DNA of 64,000 nucleotides, from NCBI RefSeq assembly GCF_012034935.1, contig NZ_JAATEN010000002.1, forward strand, positions 434,001 to 498,000, read 5' to 3'. Positions 1-19,546 of this stretch are shown here, in pieces. Below the pieces are notes generated by a model. The model was not told the DNA's origin, did no database searches, and saw only the letters and a list, made by a program, of their open reading frames with translations. A program made the translations under genes and the position numbers. The stretch comes from Streptomyces zingiberis. Its GTDB lineage: Bacteria > Actinomycetota > Actinomycetes > Streptomycetales > Streptomycetaceae. Within the stretch, counting starts at the first letter, position 1; each line of letters begins with the position of its first letter.

Positions 1-401
1 CACAGTCCGCGCAGCCGCTGCATCGGGCCGGGGATCAGCCGGTCCGCGTGGCCGGCCAGCACGGTGAGGACGGCGACCAGGTCGGGGGAGTCCCACTCGC
101 CGGCCATGTACGACTCGCCGAAACCGACCAGCCCCTGGCTGCCGATCCGGCCGTGGAACGCCGCCGGGTCGCGCACGTCCAGCAGCGGCCCGCCCTTGCC
201 CGCCGGGGCGCCGCCGGCGAACCGCACCCGCAGCGGCAGCCGGTCCAGGGAGCGGCGGAGGACGGCCGCGGTGAGGGCGGTCCGCGCGGCGGAGGACCGC
301 GGCGGGGCGGCCACGTCCGGCCAGCGGGCCGCGTCGACGGTGGCGCGGCCCACGGGGACGGCGCGCGGCGGGACGGCGGGCCGGGGACGGGTGGTACTCA
401 T
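1..401 (-). CDS. Cyclopropane-fatty-acyl-phospholipid synthase-like methyltransferase, N-terminal part (cut by window edge)
   Basis: The first 133 codons of a protein that runs off the left edge. The ATG at 401 overlaps the TGA of the DUF1365 gene (ATGA), so translation is probably coupled. The visible segment contains FHGRIGSQGLVGFGESYM followed by AGEWDSPDLVAVL, the N-terminal signature of the CFA-synthase/mycolic-acid methyltransferase family; the SAM-binding domain lies outside the window. Family members transfer a methyl or methylene group from SAM to unsaturated phospholipid acyl chains at the membrane. The order FAD oxidoreductase - DUF1365 - CFA synthase is a recurrent cassette linked in other bacteria to lipid modification and light or singlet-oxygen stress. 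The exact lipid product here is not known. Confidence 0.85.
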   Translation of the reverse strand, partial: MSTTRPRPAVPPRAVPVGRATVDAARWPDVAAPPRSSAARTALTAAVLRRSLDRLPLRVRFAGGAPAGKGGPLLDVRDPAAFHGRIGSQGLVGFGESYMAGEWDSPDLVAVLTVLAGHADRLIPGPMQRLRGL

Positions 402-1192
402 GTCACGTTCTCCGGGGTGTGATCGTGGCCGGGGCGTCGCGCGGGGCGGGGGTCACCGGGACCGGGCCGGTCCGGGCGGCTCCGGGCGGGACGGGGCTGT
501 ACGGGAAGTCCCCGCAGATACAGCCGGATGCCGTGCATCCGGATGGCCGCCGAGACGGCGAGCGTCGACCACGGCCGGCGCAGCGCCAGCCGCAGCAGCG
601 TGCCCGCGCGGGCCGGGCGGCGCGTGCCGCGCACGGTCGCGGTGAGCGGCCGCCCGCCGTCCCGTTCGAGCTGCACGGTGAGGTCGAGCCGGTCGCCGGG
701 GACGGGGACGCGCATCCGGTAGCGGCCGTCGACGGGGAAGAACGGCGAGACGTAGAGCTCCTTGCCGGCTTCGGCCCGTCCCGTCGCGTCCGGGCGGAGC
801 AGGTAGGAGTGGCGCCCGCCGTAGGTGTTGTGCACCTCGGCGACGACACAGCGCGGCTCGCCGCCGGGACCGTGACACCAGTAGAGGGTGAGCGGGTTGA
901 ACACGTGGCCGAAGACCCGGGCGTGGGTGAGCATCAGCACGGACCCGCCGTCGAGCTCCACGCCGTGGGCGGCGAGGAAGGCGTCGAGCCCCGCGCGGAG
1001 GGACGGCCCCTCGCCGCCGAAGTGGTCCCGGGCGTCGAAGCGCGCCAGCGGGCGCAGCCAGAAGGGCAGCCGGGGCGGGTGGTCGGGGTCGATCAGCCAC
1101 AGGTGGGTGCGGTGCCGCAGGGCGTAGCGGAAGGGTGTCGTCCGCACATGGCCGATGGTGCACGGGTACAGGGCCGGCGCGGTCGTCACCAC
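398..1192 (-). CDS. DUF1365 family protein
   Basis: About 264 aa, the normal DUF1365 length. The N-terminus has the family pattern LYPCTIGHVRTTPFRYALRH, followed by conserved stretches VFNPLTLYWCHG, EVHNTYGGRHSYLL and SPFFPVDGRYRMRV. The biochemical role of DUF1365 is not firmly established; it is almost always encoded between a FAD-dependent amine-oxidase-like protein and a CFA-synthase-like methyltransferase, as here, which suggests a shared membrane-lipid modification. Tandem GTG codons at 1192 and 1189 could both start translation; the second gives a 4-nt GTGA overlap with the upstream FAD gene. The stop overlaps the next gene by 4 nt, so this is the middle gene of a tightly coupled operon. 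Confidence 0.9.
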   Translation of the reverse strand: MVTTAPALYPCTIGHVRTTPFRYALRHRTHLWLIDPDHPPRLPFWLRPLARFDARDHFGGEGPSLRAGLDAFLAAHGVELDGGSVLMLTHARVFGHVFNPLTLYWCHGPGGEPRCVVAEVHNTYGGRHSYLLRPDATGRAEAGKELYVSPFFPVDGRYRMRVPVPGDRLDLTVQLERDGGRPLTATVRGTRRPARAGTLLRLALRRPWSTLAVSAAIRMHGIRLYLRGLPVQPRPARSRPDRPGPGDPRPARRPGHDHTPENVT

Positions 1193-2499
1193 CGCACCCC
1201 CAGCGCCGCGGCGGCCCGCACCCCGGAGCGGCAGCCGTCCTCGTGGAAGCCCCAGCCGTGGTAGGCGCCCGCGAACGCGGTGACGGCCGTGTCCAGCTCG
1301 GGCAGGAACTGCTGCGCGGCGACCGACTCCGGGGTGTAGACCGGGTGTTCGTACTCCATGCGGGCGAGGACCCGCCCCGGGTCCACGCGGTCACCACCGC
1401 CCAGGGTGACGACGTAGGTCTCGGGGGCGTCCAGCCCTTGGAGCCGGTTCATGTCGTAGCTGACCCGGACGCGGTCGGCGCCCGCCCCGCACGAGGGCAT
1501 CAGGTAGTTCCACGAGGCGCGGGCGGCGCGGGAGCGGGGGAGGAGCCCGGTGTCGGTGTGCAGCAGCGTGCTGTTGCGCCCGTACCGGAAGGCGCCCAGC
1601 ACCTCCTTCTCCCGTGGGGTGGCGTCGGCCAGCAGCTCCAGCGCCTGGCCGGGGTGGACGGCCACGACCACCGCGTCGTAGGAGTCGGTGGTGCCGTCGT
1701 CCGCGGTGACCTCCACCCCGTCCGGGTGGCGCCGCACGGCCCGGACGGGCGTCCCGGCGCGCACGGCGTCCAGCCGCTCGGCGACCCGGCCGACGTAGGT
1801 CCCCGAACCGCCCGTCACGGTGCGCCAGAGCGGGGAGCCGCTCACGGACAGCAGCCCGTGGTGCGCCAGGAAACGGAAGAGGTAGGCGGCCGGATAGCGC
1901 CCGGCGGTGGTGGCGTCGCAGGACCACACCGCCGACACCAGCGGGGTCATGAAGTGGGTGCGGAAGTACCGGGAGAAGCCCTCGCGGTCGAGGAACGCGT
2001 CCAGGGTGAAGGTGTCCGCCGCGCCGCGCGCCAGCAGCCGCCGGGCGGCCCGGTGGAAGGCCGGCACCTCGGTGAGCATCCGCAGATAGGCGCCGCGCAG
2101 GGCGTTGCCGGGCCGGGCGAGGAGCCCCGCGGGGCCGCGGGCCCCGGCGTACTCCAGACCGCAGCCCTCGCACCGCACGGACATGCTCATCTCCGACTCC
2201 CGGGTGTCCACGCCGAGTTCGCCGAAGAGGCGGAGCAGATGCGGATAGGTGCGCCGGTTGTGCACGATGAAGCCGGAGTCGACCCGGTGGGTCCGGCCGT
2301 CGGACGAGGTCAGCTCGTGGGTGTGGGCGTGCCCGCCGAGCCGGTTGTCGGCCTCGTAGAGCGTGACGTGGTGCGCGCGGCGGAGTACGTGGGCGGCGGT
2401 CAGCCCCGCCACCCCGCTGCCGATCACGGCCGTGCGCCGCCGTGCGCCGTCCGGCGGCCCCTCCCGCTCCGGTGAACTCTCTCCTGACCGGCCTGCCAT
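1186..2499 (-). CDS. FAD-dependent amine-oxidase-like oxidoreductase
   Basis: 437 aa. A Rossmann FAD-binding motif (VIGSGVAGLTAAHVLRR) lies near residue 26, followed by the NRLGGHAHTHE segment typical of flavin amine oxidase/desaturase-like proteins. The C-terminus contains FAGAYHGWGFHEDG, conserved in members that sit next to DUF1365. The ATG at 2499 is preferred because GGGAGGAG lies about 7 nt upstream; a GTG at 2505 is an alternative. It is the first gene of the three-gene operon and so probably acts in the same lipid-modifying pathway. The substrate cannot be read from sequence. Confidence 0.9.
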   Translation of the reverse strand: MAGRSGESSPEREGPPDGARRRTAVIGSGVAGLTAAHVLRRAHHVTLYEADNRLGGHAHTHELTSSDGRTHRVDSGFIVHNRRTYPHLLRLFGELGVDTRESEMSMSVRCEGCGLEYAGARGPAGLLARPGNALRGAYLRMLTEVPAFHRAARRLLARGAADTFTLDAFLDREGFSRYFRTHFMTPLVSAVWSCDATTAGRYPAAYLFRFLAHHGLLSVSGSPLWRTVTGGSGTYVGRVAERLDAVRAGTPVRAVRRHPDGVEVTADDGTTDSYDAVVVAVHPGQALELLADATPREKEVLGAFRYGRNSTLLHTDTGLLPRSRAARASWNYLMPSCGAGADRVRVSYDMNRLQGLDAPETYVVTLGGGDRVDPGRVLARMEYEHPVYTPESVAAQQFLPELDTAVTAFAGAYHGWGFHEDGCRSGVRAAAALGVRW

Positions 2500-2668
2500 C
2501 GCCACTCCTCCCAGCCGCCGCGGTTACGCGGTCTCGCGCGTAATCCGGAGTGACGGCGGGGGCGGATTGGCCAGGAGGGGAACTTTCCCAGGTGGGAGGG
2601 GACGGGGTGGGGAATCCGCGGGACGCCCCGGGAGGCTCGGTGTCCTGCCGGGCCTTGCCGGGCCGGGC
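2500..2668. other. Upstream region of the FAD/DUF1365/CFA operon
   Basis: A 169-bp non-coding stretch between two minus-strand genes. It must hold the promoter of the FAD-led operon, but no convincing -35/-10 pair or known operator (for example a light- or ECF-sigma-type site) could be read with confidence. Confidence 0.4.
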
Positions 2669-3634
2669 CTACCAGCCGACGCGGTCGCAGCCGGCGTGGT
2701 CGGCGGGTTCGACCTGGAGCGTGGCGTGCTCGACGCCGTGCCGGTCCCGCAGCACGTCGCGGGCCCGGTCCAGGACGGCGTGGCCGTCGGCGCGGTCGGT
2801 GGTGACCAGATGGGCCGTCGCCACGTGCATGCCCGAGGTCAGGGTCCACAGATGCAGGTCGTGCACGTCCTTGACGCCGTCCACGGCGGACAGGTCGTCG
2901 GCGACCGTGGCCGGGTCCATACCCGCCGGCGCGTGCTGGCCGAGGACGGAGAGGACCTCCCGGCCCAGCACCGTCGCGCGGACGGCGACGAAGACGCCGA
3001 TGGCGAGCGCGACCAGCGTGTCCCACACGGGCCGGCCCGTCGTGGCCACCAGCCAGCCCGCCACGATCACCCCGACCGAGCCGGCCGTGTCGGCGACCAC
3101 CTCCAGGTAGGCGCCCTTGACGTTGAGACTCTCCGAGGCGCCCGAGCGCAGCAGGAGCAGCGCCACCACGTTGACCGCCAGGCCGATCGCGCCCACGACG
3201 AGCATCGGGCCGGCCGCGACCTCGGCGCCACCGCCGATCCGGCCGATCGCCTCGACGACCACGTACACCGACACGCCGTACATCAGCAGCACCGAGAGCA
3301 GGGAGGCGAACACCTCCGCGCGGTACGAGCCGTAGGTGCGGCGGCCGGTGGTGTCGGGCCTGGTGGCCACCCGCGTGGCCACCAGGGCCGCGCCCAGGGC
3401 CACGACGTCGGCGGCCATGTGCCCGGCGTCCGACAGCAGCGCGAGCGAGCCCGAGAGCAGCCCGTAGACGAGTTCGACCACGAAGAAGGAACCGATCATG
3501 GCGAAGGAGACGGCGAGCCGCCGGCGGTGCCGTCCTCCCGCGTGACCGCTCACCCCGCCGCCACCGCCGCCACCGCCGCCACCGCCGCCACCGCCGTGAC
3601 CGTGACCGCCGCCGTGACCGTGCGTGCTGCCCAT
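2669..3634 (-). CDS. Cation diffusion facilitator (CDF) family heavy-metal efflux protein
   Basis: 321 aa, normal for the CDF/CzcD family of divalent cation (Zn/Co/Cd) proton antiporters in the cytoplasmic membrane. The N-terminus is a His/Gly-rich cytosolic segment (GHGGGHGHGG) with a 14-glycine run, then about six membrane segments. The metal site of the second helix is present (SDAGHMAADV, HxxxD). In the fifth-helix motif the usual His is Glu (LEVVADTAGS, ExxxD), which may alter metal preference. The cytoplasmic C-terminal domain (residues ~240-321) contains HDLHLWTLTSG. The start at 3634 is chosen because GAGGGGGA lies ~7 nt upstream. It is unlinked in function to the neighbouring ABC/NRPS operon. 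Confidence 0.92.
   Translation of the reverse strand: MGSTHGHGGGHGHGGGGGGGGGGGGGGVSGHAGGRHRRRLAVSFAMIGSFFVVELVYGLLSGSLALLSDAGHMAADVVALGAALVATRVATRPDTTGRRTYGSYRAEVFASLLSVLLMYGVSVYVVVEAIGRIGGGAEVAAGPMLVVGAIGLAVNVVALLLLRSGASESLNVKGAYLEVVADTAGSVGVIVAGWLVATTGRPVWDTLVALAIGVFVAVRATVLGREVLSVLGQHAPAGMDPATVADDLSAVDGVKDVHDLHLWTLTSGMHVATAHLVTTDRADGHAVLDRARDVLRDRHGVEHATLQVEPADHAGCDRVGW
3555..3596 (+). repeat. 9-bp tandem repeat encoding the poly-glycine run of the CDF protein
   Basis: Four perfect copies of CCGCCGCCA (3555-3590) followed by a partial copy. On the minus strand they encode uninterrupted glycine in the N-terminal cytosolic region of the CDF transporter. Copy number can change by slippage without shifting frame. 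Confidence 0.9.
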
Positions 3635-3895
3635 ACCGGGTTCCCCCTCGTGTTTCCCGTGCTCGTCCCCCGCAGGAAAGCACGAGGTGGCATACCCGGG
3701 CAAAGGCTGCACCGGTGACCGTTGTCATCTCCGATAAGACGCCTCTGACCTGCGGAAACAGCATCGGTGGCCGGTGCGGTACGAGGGGGCCGGATTCACC
3801 CGATGTGGTGATCGTCGGCCGGTGCCCCCGGGGCCGGCGGCACAGCCGTCACCCCCCGGCTCCCTCGGATCCTCCCCCGCCCCCTCGCGGCCGCC
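3635..3895. other. Intergenic region between ABC permease and CDF genes
   Basis: 261 bp between two minus-strand genes. It should contain the end of the NRPS-ABC operon transcript and the CDF promoter. Some GC-rich dyads are present but none is clean enough to call as a terminator. Confidence 0.4.
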
Positions 3896-4713
3896 TCAGC
3901 CGCGCGCGATACGGCGGTAGCGGCTGACGGCCAGGGGCATGAAGACCGCGATGATCGCGCAGGCGCAGAGCAGCGCGTATCCGGTCGCGTGCTGGACCGG
4001 CCAGGAATCCGGGGGGACGACCTGGGGCGGGGCCTCGTTGCCGAAGAGGGAGCGGGCCGCCGTGGCGGTGGCGGAGACCGGGTTCCACTCGGCGACGGCG
4101 CGGAGCGGACCGGGCATCGTGGTGACGGAGACGAAGGCGCCCGAGACGAAGGTGACGGGGAAGAGCCAGACGAGCCCGGCGCTCTGCGCCACCTCGACGC
4201 TGCGGGCCAGCAGGCCGATGGTGGCCCCGACCCAGGACATGGCGAAGGCGAACAGCAGGATCAGCAGATAGGCGGCGACGGCCTCCGGCACGGTGCCCTC
4301 GACGCGCCAGCCGACGAGGAGCCCGCACAGCGAGGTCACGGCGAGTGTCACGGCGCTCATGGTGAGGTCGGACAGGGTGCGGCCGAGGATGACGGACCCA
4401 CGGGGTACGGGCAGCGCGCGGAAACGGTCGACCATGCCCTTGTCCATGTCGGCGGCGAGCCCGATGGCCGTGAAGGAGGCGTTGAAGGTGACCGCCTGCG
4501 CGAAGATGCCGCCCATCAGGAACGTGCGGTACTCGGCGCCGCCGAGGCTGCCTCCGAAGACGTAGGCGAGCAGCAGGACGAACATCAGAGGCTGGACGAG
4601 AGCGGCGATGACCGCTCCCGGTGTGCGCCGCAGGTTGACCAGGTTGCGCCCGGCGATGAGCAGGCCGTCGCGCACGGTGCGCAGCGGCCCGGAGCGCCGC
4701 CGGGCGGTGAGGC

Positions 4714-4726
<13 letters not shown>
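3896..4726 (-). CDS. ABC-2 type exporter permease (DrrB-like)
   Basis: 276 aa with about six membrane segments (for example VIAALVQPLMFVLLLAYVF and AYLLILLFAFAMSWVGATIG), an ABC-2 permease of the daunorubicin-resistance DrrB type. It should pair with the adjacent ATPase to export a small molecule; position directly after an NRPS and MbtH gene suggests the NRPS product. The ATG at 4726 overlaps the ATPase gene by 13 nt and has GGGAG ~7 nt upstream; an in-frame ATG at 4717 would give a 4-nt ATGA overlap. The conserved permease segment FRALPVPRGSVILGRTLSDL is visible near residues 104-123. Confidence 0.93.
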
Positions 4727-5793
<1,067 letters not shown>

Positions 5794-5882
5794 GTCCCGC
5801 TCGCCCGGGGCGGGGCCGGCGGCCCCGCCCCGGCCCGGCGGAGGCTGCTCGCCGGGTCCGCGTGGGTTCGCCCCGGCCGCGC

Positions 5883-6086
5883 TCACCGGGAGGCCAGCGC
5901 GCTGCGCGGGGTGAGGTCCGTCCAGTGGGCGTCGACGTAGGCGATGCAGGCCTCGCGGGACGCCGGGCCGTGGACGGGGTGCCACCCCGCGGGGACCTCG
6001 GCGAACTCGGGCCACAGGGAGTGCTGTCCTTCGTCGTTGACCAGGACACGGTGGAGGACGGCGGGGTCGTCGAAGGGATTGGTCAT
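5883..6086 (-). CDS. MbtH-like NRPS accessory protein
   Basis: 67 aa, the usual MbtH-family size. It shows the family signature [33 protein letters not shown] and a terminal [11 protein letters not shown]. MbtH proteins bind adenylation domains and are often required for their folding or activity, so it most likely serves the NRPS encoded just upstream. An in-frame ATG at 6155 overlaps the NRPS stop codon (ATGA) and would give a 90-aa form with a 23-residue polar leader; the shorter start fits family alignments, the longer one fits translational coupling. Confidence 0.95.
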   Translation of the reverse strand: MTNPFDDPAVLHRVLVNDEGQHSLWPEFAEVPAGWHPVHGPASREACIAYVDAHWTDLTPRSALASR

Positions 6087-6151
6087 GGTGAGGTCGCTCT
6101 CCTGCTCGGTAGGGGTCGATCGGGTCGACCGGTCGGTTTCCGGGGCGTGGG

Positions 6152-16636
<10,485 letters not shown>

Positions 16637-16972
16637 GGGCCCGCCCCCGTACGAATGTGATGCGTGCCGACACCGTCGACCACCCTTCCGGATCTCGCGT
16701 CGAGAGGTGCCGGCGCGATGACGTCGCCGCACCCTCCGTCATGGTTGATCCGAAACACGCGGGATGGCGGATTGGCGATGTGGGCCGGGTCACTCCGTTG
16801 CCCGGCGGGCTTCACGGGCCGCCCCGCCGTCGCACGGGCGCCTCGCCGGCCGGGCCGTGACGCGCCCATCCGGACCGGGGAGCGGCTACGGATCACCTGG
16901 TACGGATCGAAGAAGCCGGACCCGGTGAGCGTGTCGCACACGCGCCGGTCCGCGAGTGAAGGAGCACCGAAG
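16637..16972. promoter_or_regulatory. Divergent promoter region between NRPS and secreted peptide gene
   Basis: 336 bp separating two divergent genes, so it must drive both. The octamer TACGGATC occurs twice, at 16887-16894 and 16901-16908 (14-bp period), about 65-86 bp before the peptide start; this may be a regulator site or part of the promoter. AAGGAG lies 8 nt before the peptide ATG. No iron-box (DmdR/IdeR-type) palindrome was seen. Confidence 0.5.
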
Positions 16973-17287
16973 ATGAAACGTCCAGGACTTGTGAGAACCC
17001 TCCGTGGCGCGGCCGTGGCCGGCGGCGTGGTGGCCCTGGCACTCACCGGCGCCACAACCGCGTCGGCGGCCGACGCGCCCGGCACCTCCGGGACCACGGT
17101 GTCCCGCCAGGACACCTCCGCCCGCCATCTCACGCAGGCCGCCGGCGGTTACCGGGGGACCCAGGGATTCAACCTGTGTCTGCTCTCCACCTGTTCGACC
17201 GGATCGGAGGACCGCGGCGGGAACGGCGTCGGGCTGGTGCAGGGCGGCAACCTCTGCCTGCTCTCGACCTGCGAACTGCGGCCCTGA
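16973..17287 (+). CDS. Small secreted peptide with duplicated NLCLLSTC motif
   Basis: 104 aa. A Sec signal peptide (MKRPGLVRTLRG, hydrophobic core AVAGGVVALALTGATT, cleavage expected after ASA at ~32) leaves about 72 residues. The mature part is Gly/Thr/Ser-rich and ends with two copies of the octapeptide NLCLLSTC at residues 67-74 and 93-100, each preceded by a T/V-Q-G. The four cysteines form two CxxxxC pairs, suggesting two small disulfide loops or intermolecular links outside the cell. Start choice is firm: AAGGAG 8 nt upstream. It is divergent from the NRPS gene; a functional link is speculative. I do not recognise a family; it is not a chaplin or rodlin by motif. Candidate roles are a surface or structural peptide, or a signal. 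Confidence 0.8.
   Translation: MKRPGLVRTLRGAAVAGGVVALALTGATTASAADAPGTSGTTVSRQDTSARHLTQAAGGYRGTQGFNLCLLSTCSTGSEDRGGNGVGLVQGGNLCLLSTCELRP
17171..17272 (+). repeat. Two coding copies of the NLCLLSTC octapeptide (17171-17194 and 17249-17272)
   Basis: The two 24-nt stretches encode identical octapeptides but differ synonymously in four of eight codons (Leu, both Cys and Ser). Identity kept at protein level but not at DNA level argues for selection on the peptide rather than a fresh duplication. Confidence 0.9.
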
Positions 17288-17419
17288 CCGCGAACCGGCC
17301 GCGGCCGCATGACAGGGGGCGCGGCATCCCGGTGTGACCGGTGAGTCCGGGCGAGGCGCGAGGCGGCAGGCCCGCCGGCCGCGGGGGATACCCGGGCCCG
17401 CTCCTCGCCCGGGTCTCCC

Positions 17420-17456
17420 GGCGCCGGTGCCGTCACCCGGTGGGGGCACCGGCGCC
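17420..17456 (+). terminator. Stem-loop, likely terminator of the secreted peptide gene
   Basis: Perfect 12-bp arms GGCGCCGGTGCC (17420-17431) and GGCACCGGCGCC (17445-17456) with a 13-nt loop, about 130 nt after the peptide stop. There is no U-tract, as is usual in Streptomyces. Confidence 0.6.
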
Positions 17457-17734
17457 GCCGCCCGCGTGGTGCGCCGGCTCCCGGCGGCATGTGCGGGAAC
17501 GCGCGCGGACGGTCCGTGATCCGGCGCCCACCCGGGGACTGCGACGTCTCCCCCCGGGGGCTCTCGGGCTCCCCGGCGGCGTGCACGTCCCCGGACGCGA
17601 CCGCGCCCCCGGCCCGCGGTGACCCGGTCGCGGTGGGTGGCCGGGGCCGGGCCGATCGGAAAGATCCGCGCGGAGTACCAGGAGGGCGTCCGGGCGCCGG
17701 CACGAGGCCGCGCCGTGCTCCATGCGTACCGGCC

Positions 17735-17786
17735 GAGCCCCGCCGGGGCAGGGGACCCACGTGGTCATCCTGCCCCGGCGGGGCTC
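17735..17786. terminator. Long perfect stem-loop, possible bidirectional terminator
   Basis: 18-bp perfect arms at 17735-17752 (GAGCCCCGCCGGGGCAGG) and 17769-17786, with a 16-nt loop that itself can pair partly (GACC/GGTC). It sits between the convergent peptide and glnA genes. Confidence 0.65.
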
Positions 17787-17938
17787 CTGCGTCACTTCCC
17801 CCTCGCACGGGGGCACGGGACAGCGCGGCGCCATCGCGTGATCCTCGAACGGTCGTGGCTGTCGCCGGCCGGTGGAACCGGTCGAGCGGTCCTCGCGGCC
17901 GACCGCGGACCCGAAGGCCCCGAGACGTCCCACACATG

Positions 17939-17992
17939 CCGCCGCACCCCGTCCCGGCCGGCTGAACAGCAGGTCGGGACGGGGTGCGGCGG
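17939..17992 (-). terminator. Stem-loop, likely glnA terminator
   Basis: 17-bp perfect arms at 17939-17955 (CCGCCGCACCCCGTCCC) and 17976-17992 with a 20-nt loop, beginning 11 nt beyond the glnA stop codon. Confidence 0.75.
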
Positions 17993-18003
17993 CAAATGTG
18001 GGA

Positions 18004-19413
18004 TCAGATGTCGAAGTACATCTCGAACTCGTGCGGGTGCGGCCGGAGGGCCATCGGGGCGATCTCCTGGGTGCGCTTGTAGTCGATCCAGGTCTCGATC
18101 AGGTCGGCCGTGAAGACGCCGCCCGCCTGCAGGTACTCGTTGTCCGCCTCCAGGGCGTCGAGCACCGCGGGGAGGGAGGTCGGGACCTGGGCCACGTTCG
18201 CGTGCTCCTCGGGAGCCAGCTCGTAGAGGTCCTTGTCGATCGGCTCGGCCGGCTCGATCTTGTTCTTGACGCCGTCCAGGCCCGCCAGGAGCAGGGCGGA
18301 GAAGGCCAGGTACGGGTTGGAGGACGGGTCCGGGGCGCGGAACTCGACGCGCTTGGCCTTCGGGTTGGAGCCCGTGATCGGGATGCGCATGGCCGCGGAA
18401 CGGTTGCGCTGCGAGTAGACCAGGTTGACCGGCGCCTCGAAGCCCGGCACCAGGCGGTGGTAGGAGTTCACCGTCGGGTTGGTGAAGGCCAGCAGCGACG
18501 GGGCGTGCTTGAGGATGCCGCCGATGTAGTAGCGCGCCGTGTCGGAGAGGCCCGCGTATCCCGCCTCGTCGTAGAAGAGCGGGTCGCCGCCGTTCCACAG
18601 GGACTGGTGGACGTGCATGCCGGAGCCGTTGTCGCCGAAGATCGGCTTCGGCATGAAGGTGGCCGTCTTGCCGTTCCGCCAGGCGACGTTCTTGATGATG
18701 TACTTGAACAGCATCAGGTCGTCGGCGGCGGCCAGCAGCGTGTTGAACTTGTAGTTGATCTCCGCCTGGCCGGCGGTGCCCACCTCGTGGTGCTGGCGCT
18801 CGACCTTCAGGCCGGCCTTGTCCAGCTCCAGGCTCATCTCGGCGCGCAGGTCGGCGAAGTGGTCCACCGGCGGGGCGGGGAAGTAGCCGCCCTTGTAACG
18901 GACCTTGTAGCCGCGGTTGTCCTCGGCGGAACCGGTGTTCCAGGCGCCCGCCTCGGAGTCGATGTGGTAGAACGCCTCGTTCGCGGCGGTGGAGAAGCGC
19001 ACGCTGTCGAAGACGTAGAATTCGGCCTCCGGGCCGAAGTACGCGGTGTCGGCGATGCCGGTGGAGGCGAGGTAAGCCTCCGCCTTCTTGGCGACGTTGC
19101 GCGGGTCACGGCTGTACTGCTCGCCCGTGATCGGGTCGTGGATGAAGAAGTTGACGTTGACCGTCTTGTCCCGGCGGAACGGGTCGACACGGGCGGTGGA
19201 GAGGTCGGCCTTGAGTGCCATGTCGGACTCGTGGATGGCCTGGAAGCCGCGGATGGACGAGCCGTCGAAGGCGAGCTGCTCGGCCGGGTCGAAGGACTCG
19301 GCCGGGATCGTGAAGTGCTGCATCACGCCGGGCAGGTCGCAGAAGCGGACGTCGATGAATTTGACGTCCTCGTCCGCGATGAACTTCTTCGCGTCGTCGG
19401 CGTTCTGGAACAT
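18004..19413 (-). CDS. glnA: Type I glutamine synthetase
   Basis: 469 aa, the standard length of actinobacterial GSI-beta. It makes glutamine from glutamate, ammonium and ATP as a cytosolic dodecamer. Visible motifs: FDGSSIRGF near residue 50, the catalytic-core [10 protein letters not shown], the ATP-binding segment [25 protein letters not shown], and the adenylylation loop [11 protein letters not shown] whose Tyr is the target of GlnE. The ATG at 19413 has AGGAGGAG 5 nt upstream. Transcription is probably controlled by GlnR through the four-box site at 19509-19546, and enzyme activity by adenylylation. Confidence 0.98.
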   Translation of the reverse strand: MFQNADDAKKFIADEDVKFIDVRFCDLPGVMQHFTIPAESFDPAEQLAFDGSSIRGFQAIHESDMALKADLSTARVDPFRRDKTVNVNFFIHDPITGEQYSRDPRNVAKKAEAYLASTGIADTAYFGPEAEFYVFDSVRFSTAANEAFYHIDSEAGAWNTGSAEDNRGYKVRYKGGYFPAPPVDHFADLRAEMSLELDKAGLKVERQHHEVGTAGQAEINYKFNTLLAAADDLMLFKYIIKNVAWRNGKTATFMPKPIFGDNGSGMHVHQSLWNGGDPLFYDEAGYAGLSDTARYYIGGILKHAPSLLAFTNPTVNSYHRLVPGFEAPVNLVYSQRNRSAAMRIPITGSNPKAKRVEFRAPDPSSNPYLAFSALLLAGLDGVKNKIEPAEPIDKDLYELAPEEHANVAQVPTSLPAVLDALEADNEYLQAGGVFTADLIETWIDYKRTQEIAPMALRPHPHEFEMYFDI

Positions 19414-19508
19414 GCAACTCCTCCTAGCCCGCCGCTCCGGGGGTGGGCGGGATTGCCTGGTAAGCGGCCAGTGCGGTGGCACGCTGGCATCGACCATAGG
19501 TTCGGGGG

Positions 19509-19546
19509 ATTTCCCGAGCGTGACCCGATTGTTTCGCAGAGGTTAA
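19509..19546 (-). promoter_or_regulatory. GlnR binding site (two full a-b box pairs) upstream of glnA
   Basis: Read on the minus strand the site is TTAAC-n6-GAAAC-n6-GTCAC-n6-GAAAT, matching the Streptomyces GlnR consensus gTnAC-n6-GaAAC repeated twice with exact 6-nt spacing. It lies 96-133 bp before the glnA start. GlnR is the global OmpR-type nitrogen regulator that activates glnA under nitrogen limitation. Confidence 0.88.

Larger units (their letters stand above)
17288..18003. other. Non-coding region between peptide gene and glnA
   Basis: 716 bp between convergent genes. No supported gene. It contains three strong stem-loops, listed separately, that probably end transcription from both sides. 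Confidence 0.6.

Noticed and set aside
16637..16732. 32-residue upstream extension of the NRPS
   Set aside because: Arg-rich and without similarity; the ATG at 16636 directly precedes the condensation-domain consensus.
16637..16972. Iron-box (DmdR/IdeR) upstream of the NRPS
   Set aside because: No 19-bp TTAGGTTAGGCTAACCTAA-like palindrome is present, so iron control cannot be claimed.
16973..17287. Ribosomally made, modified peptide (lanthipeptide or lasso) precursor
   Set aside because: It has a Sec signal peptide and no modifying enzyme, protease or dedicated RiPP transporter beside it.
16973..17287. Chaplin or rodlin surface protein
   Set aside because: The conserved chaplin domain (two Cys about 20 residues apart with GN/NV motifs) and rodlin motifs are missing.
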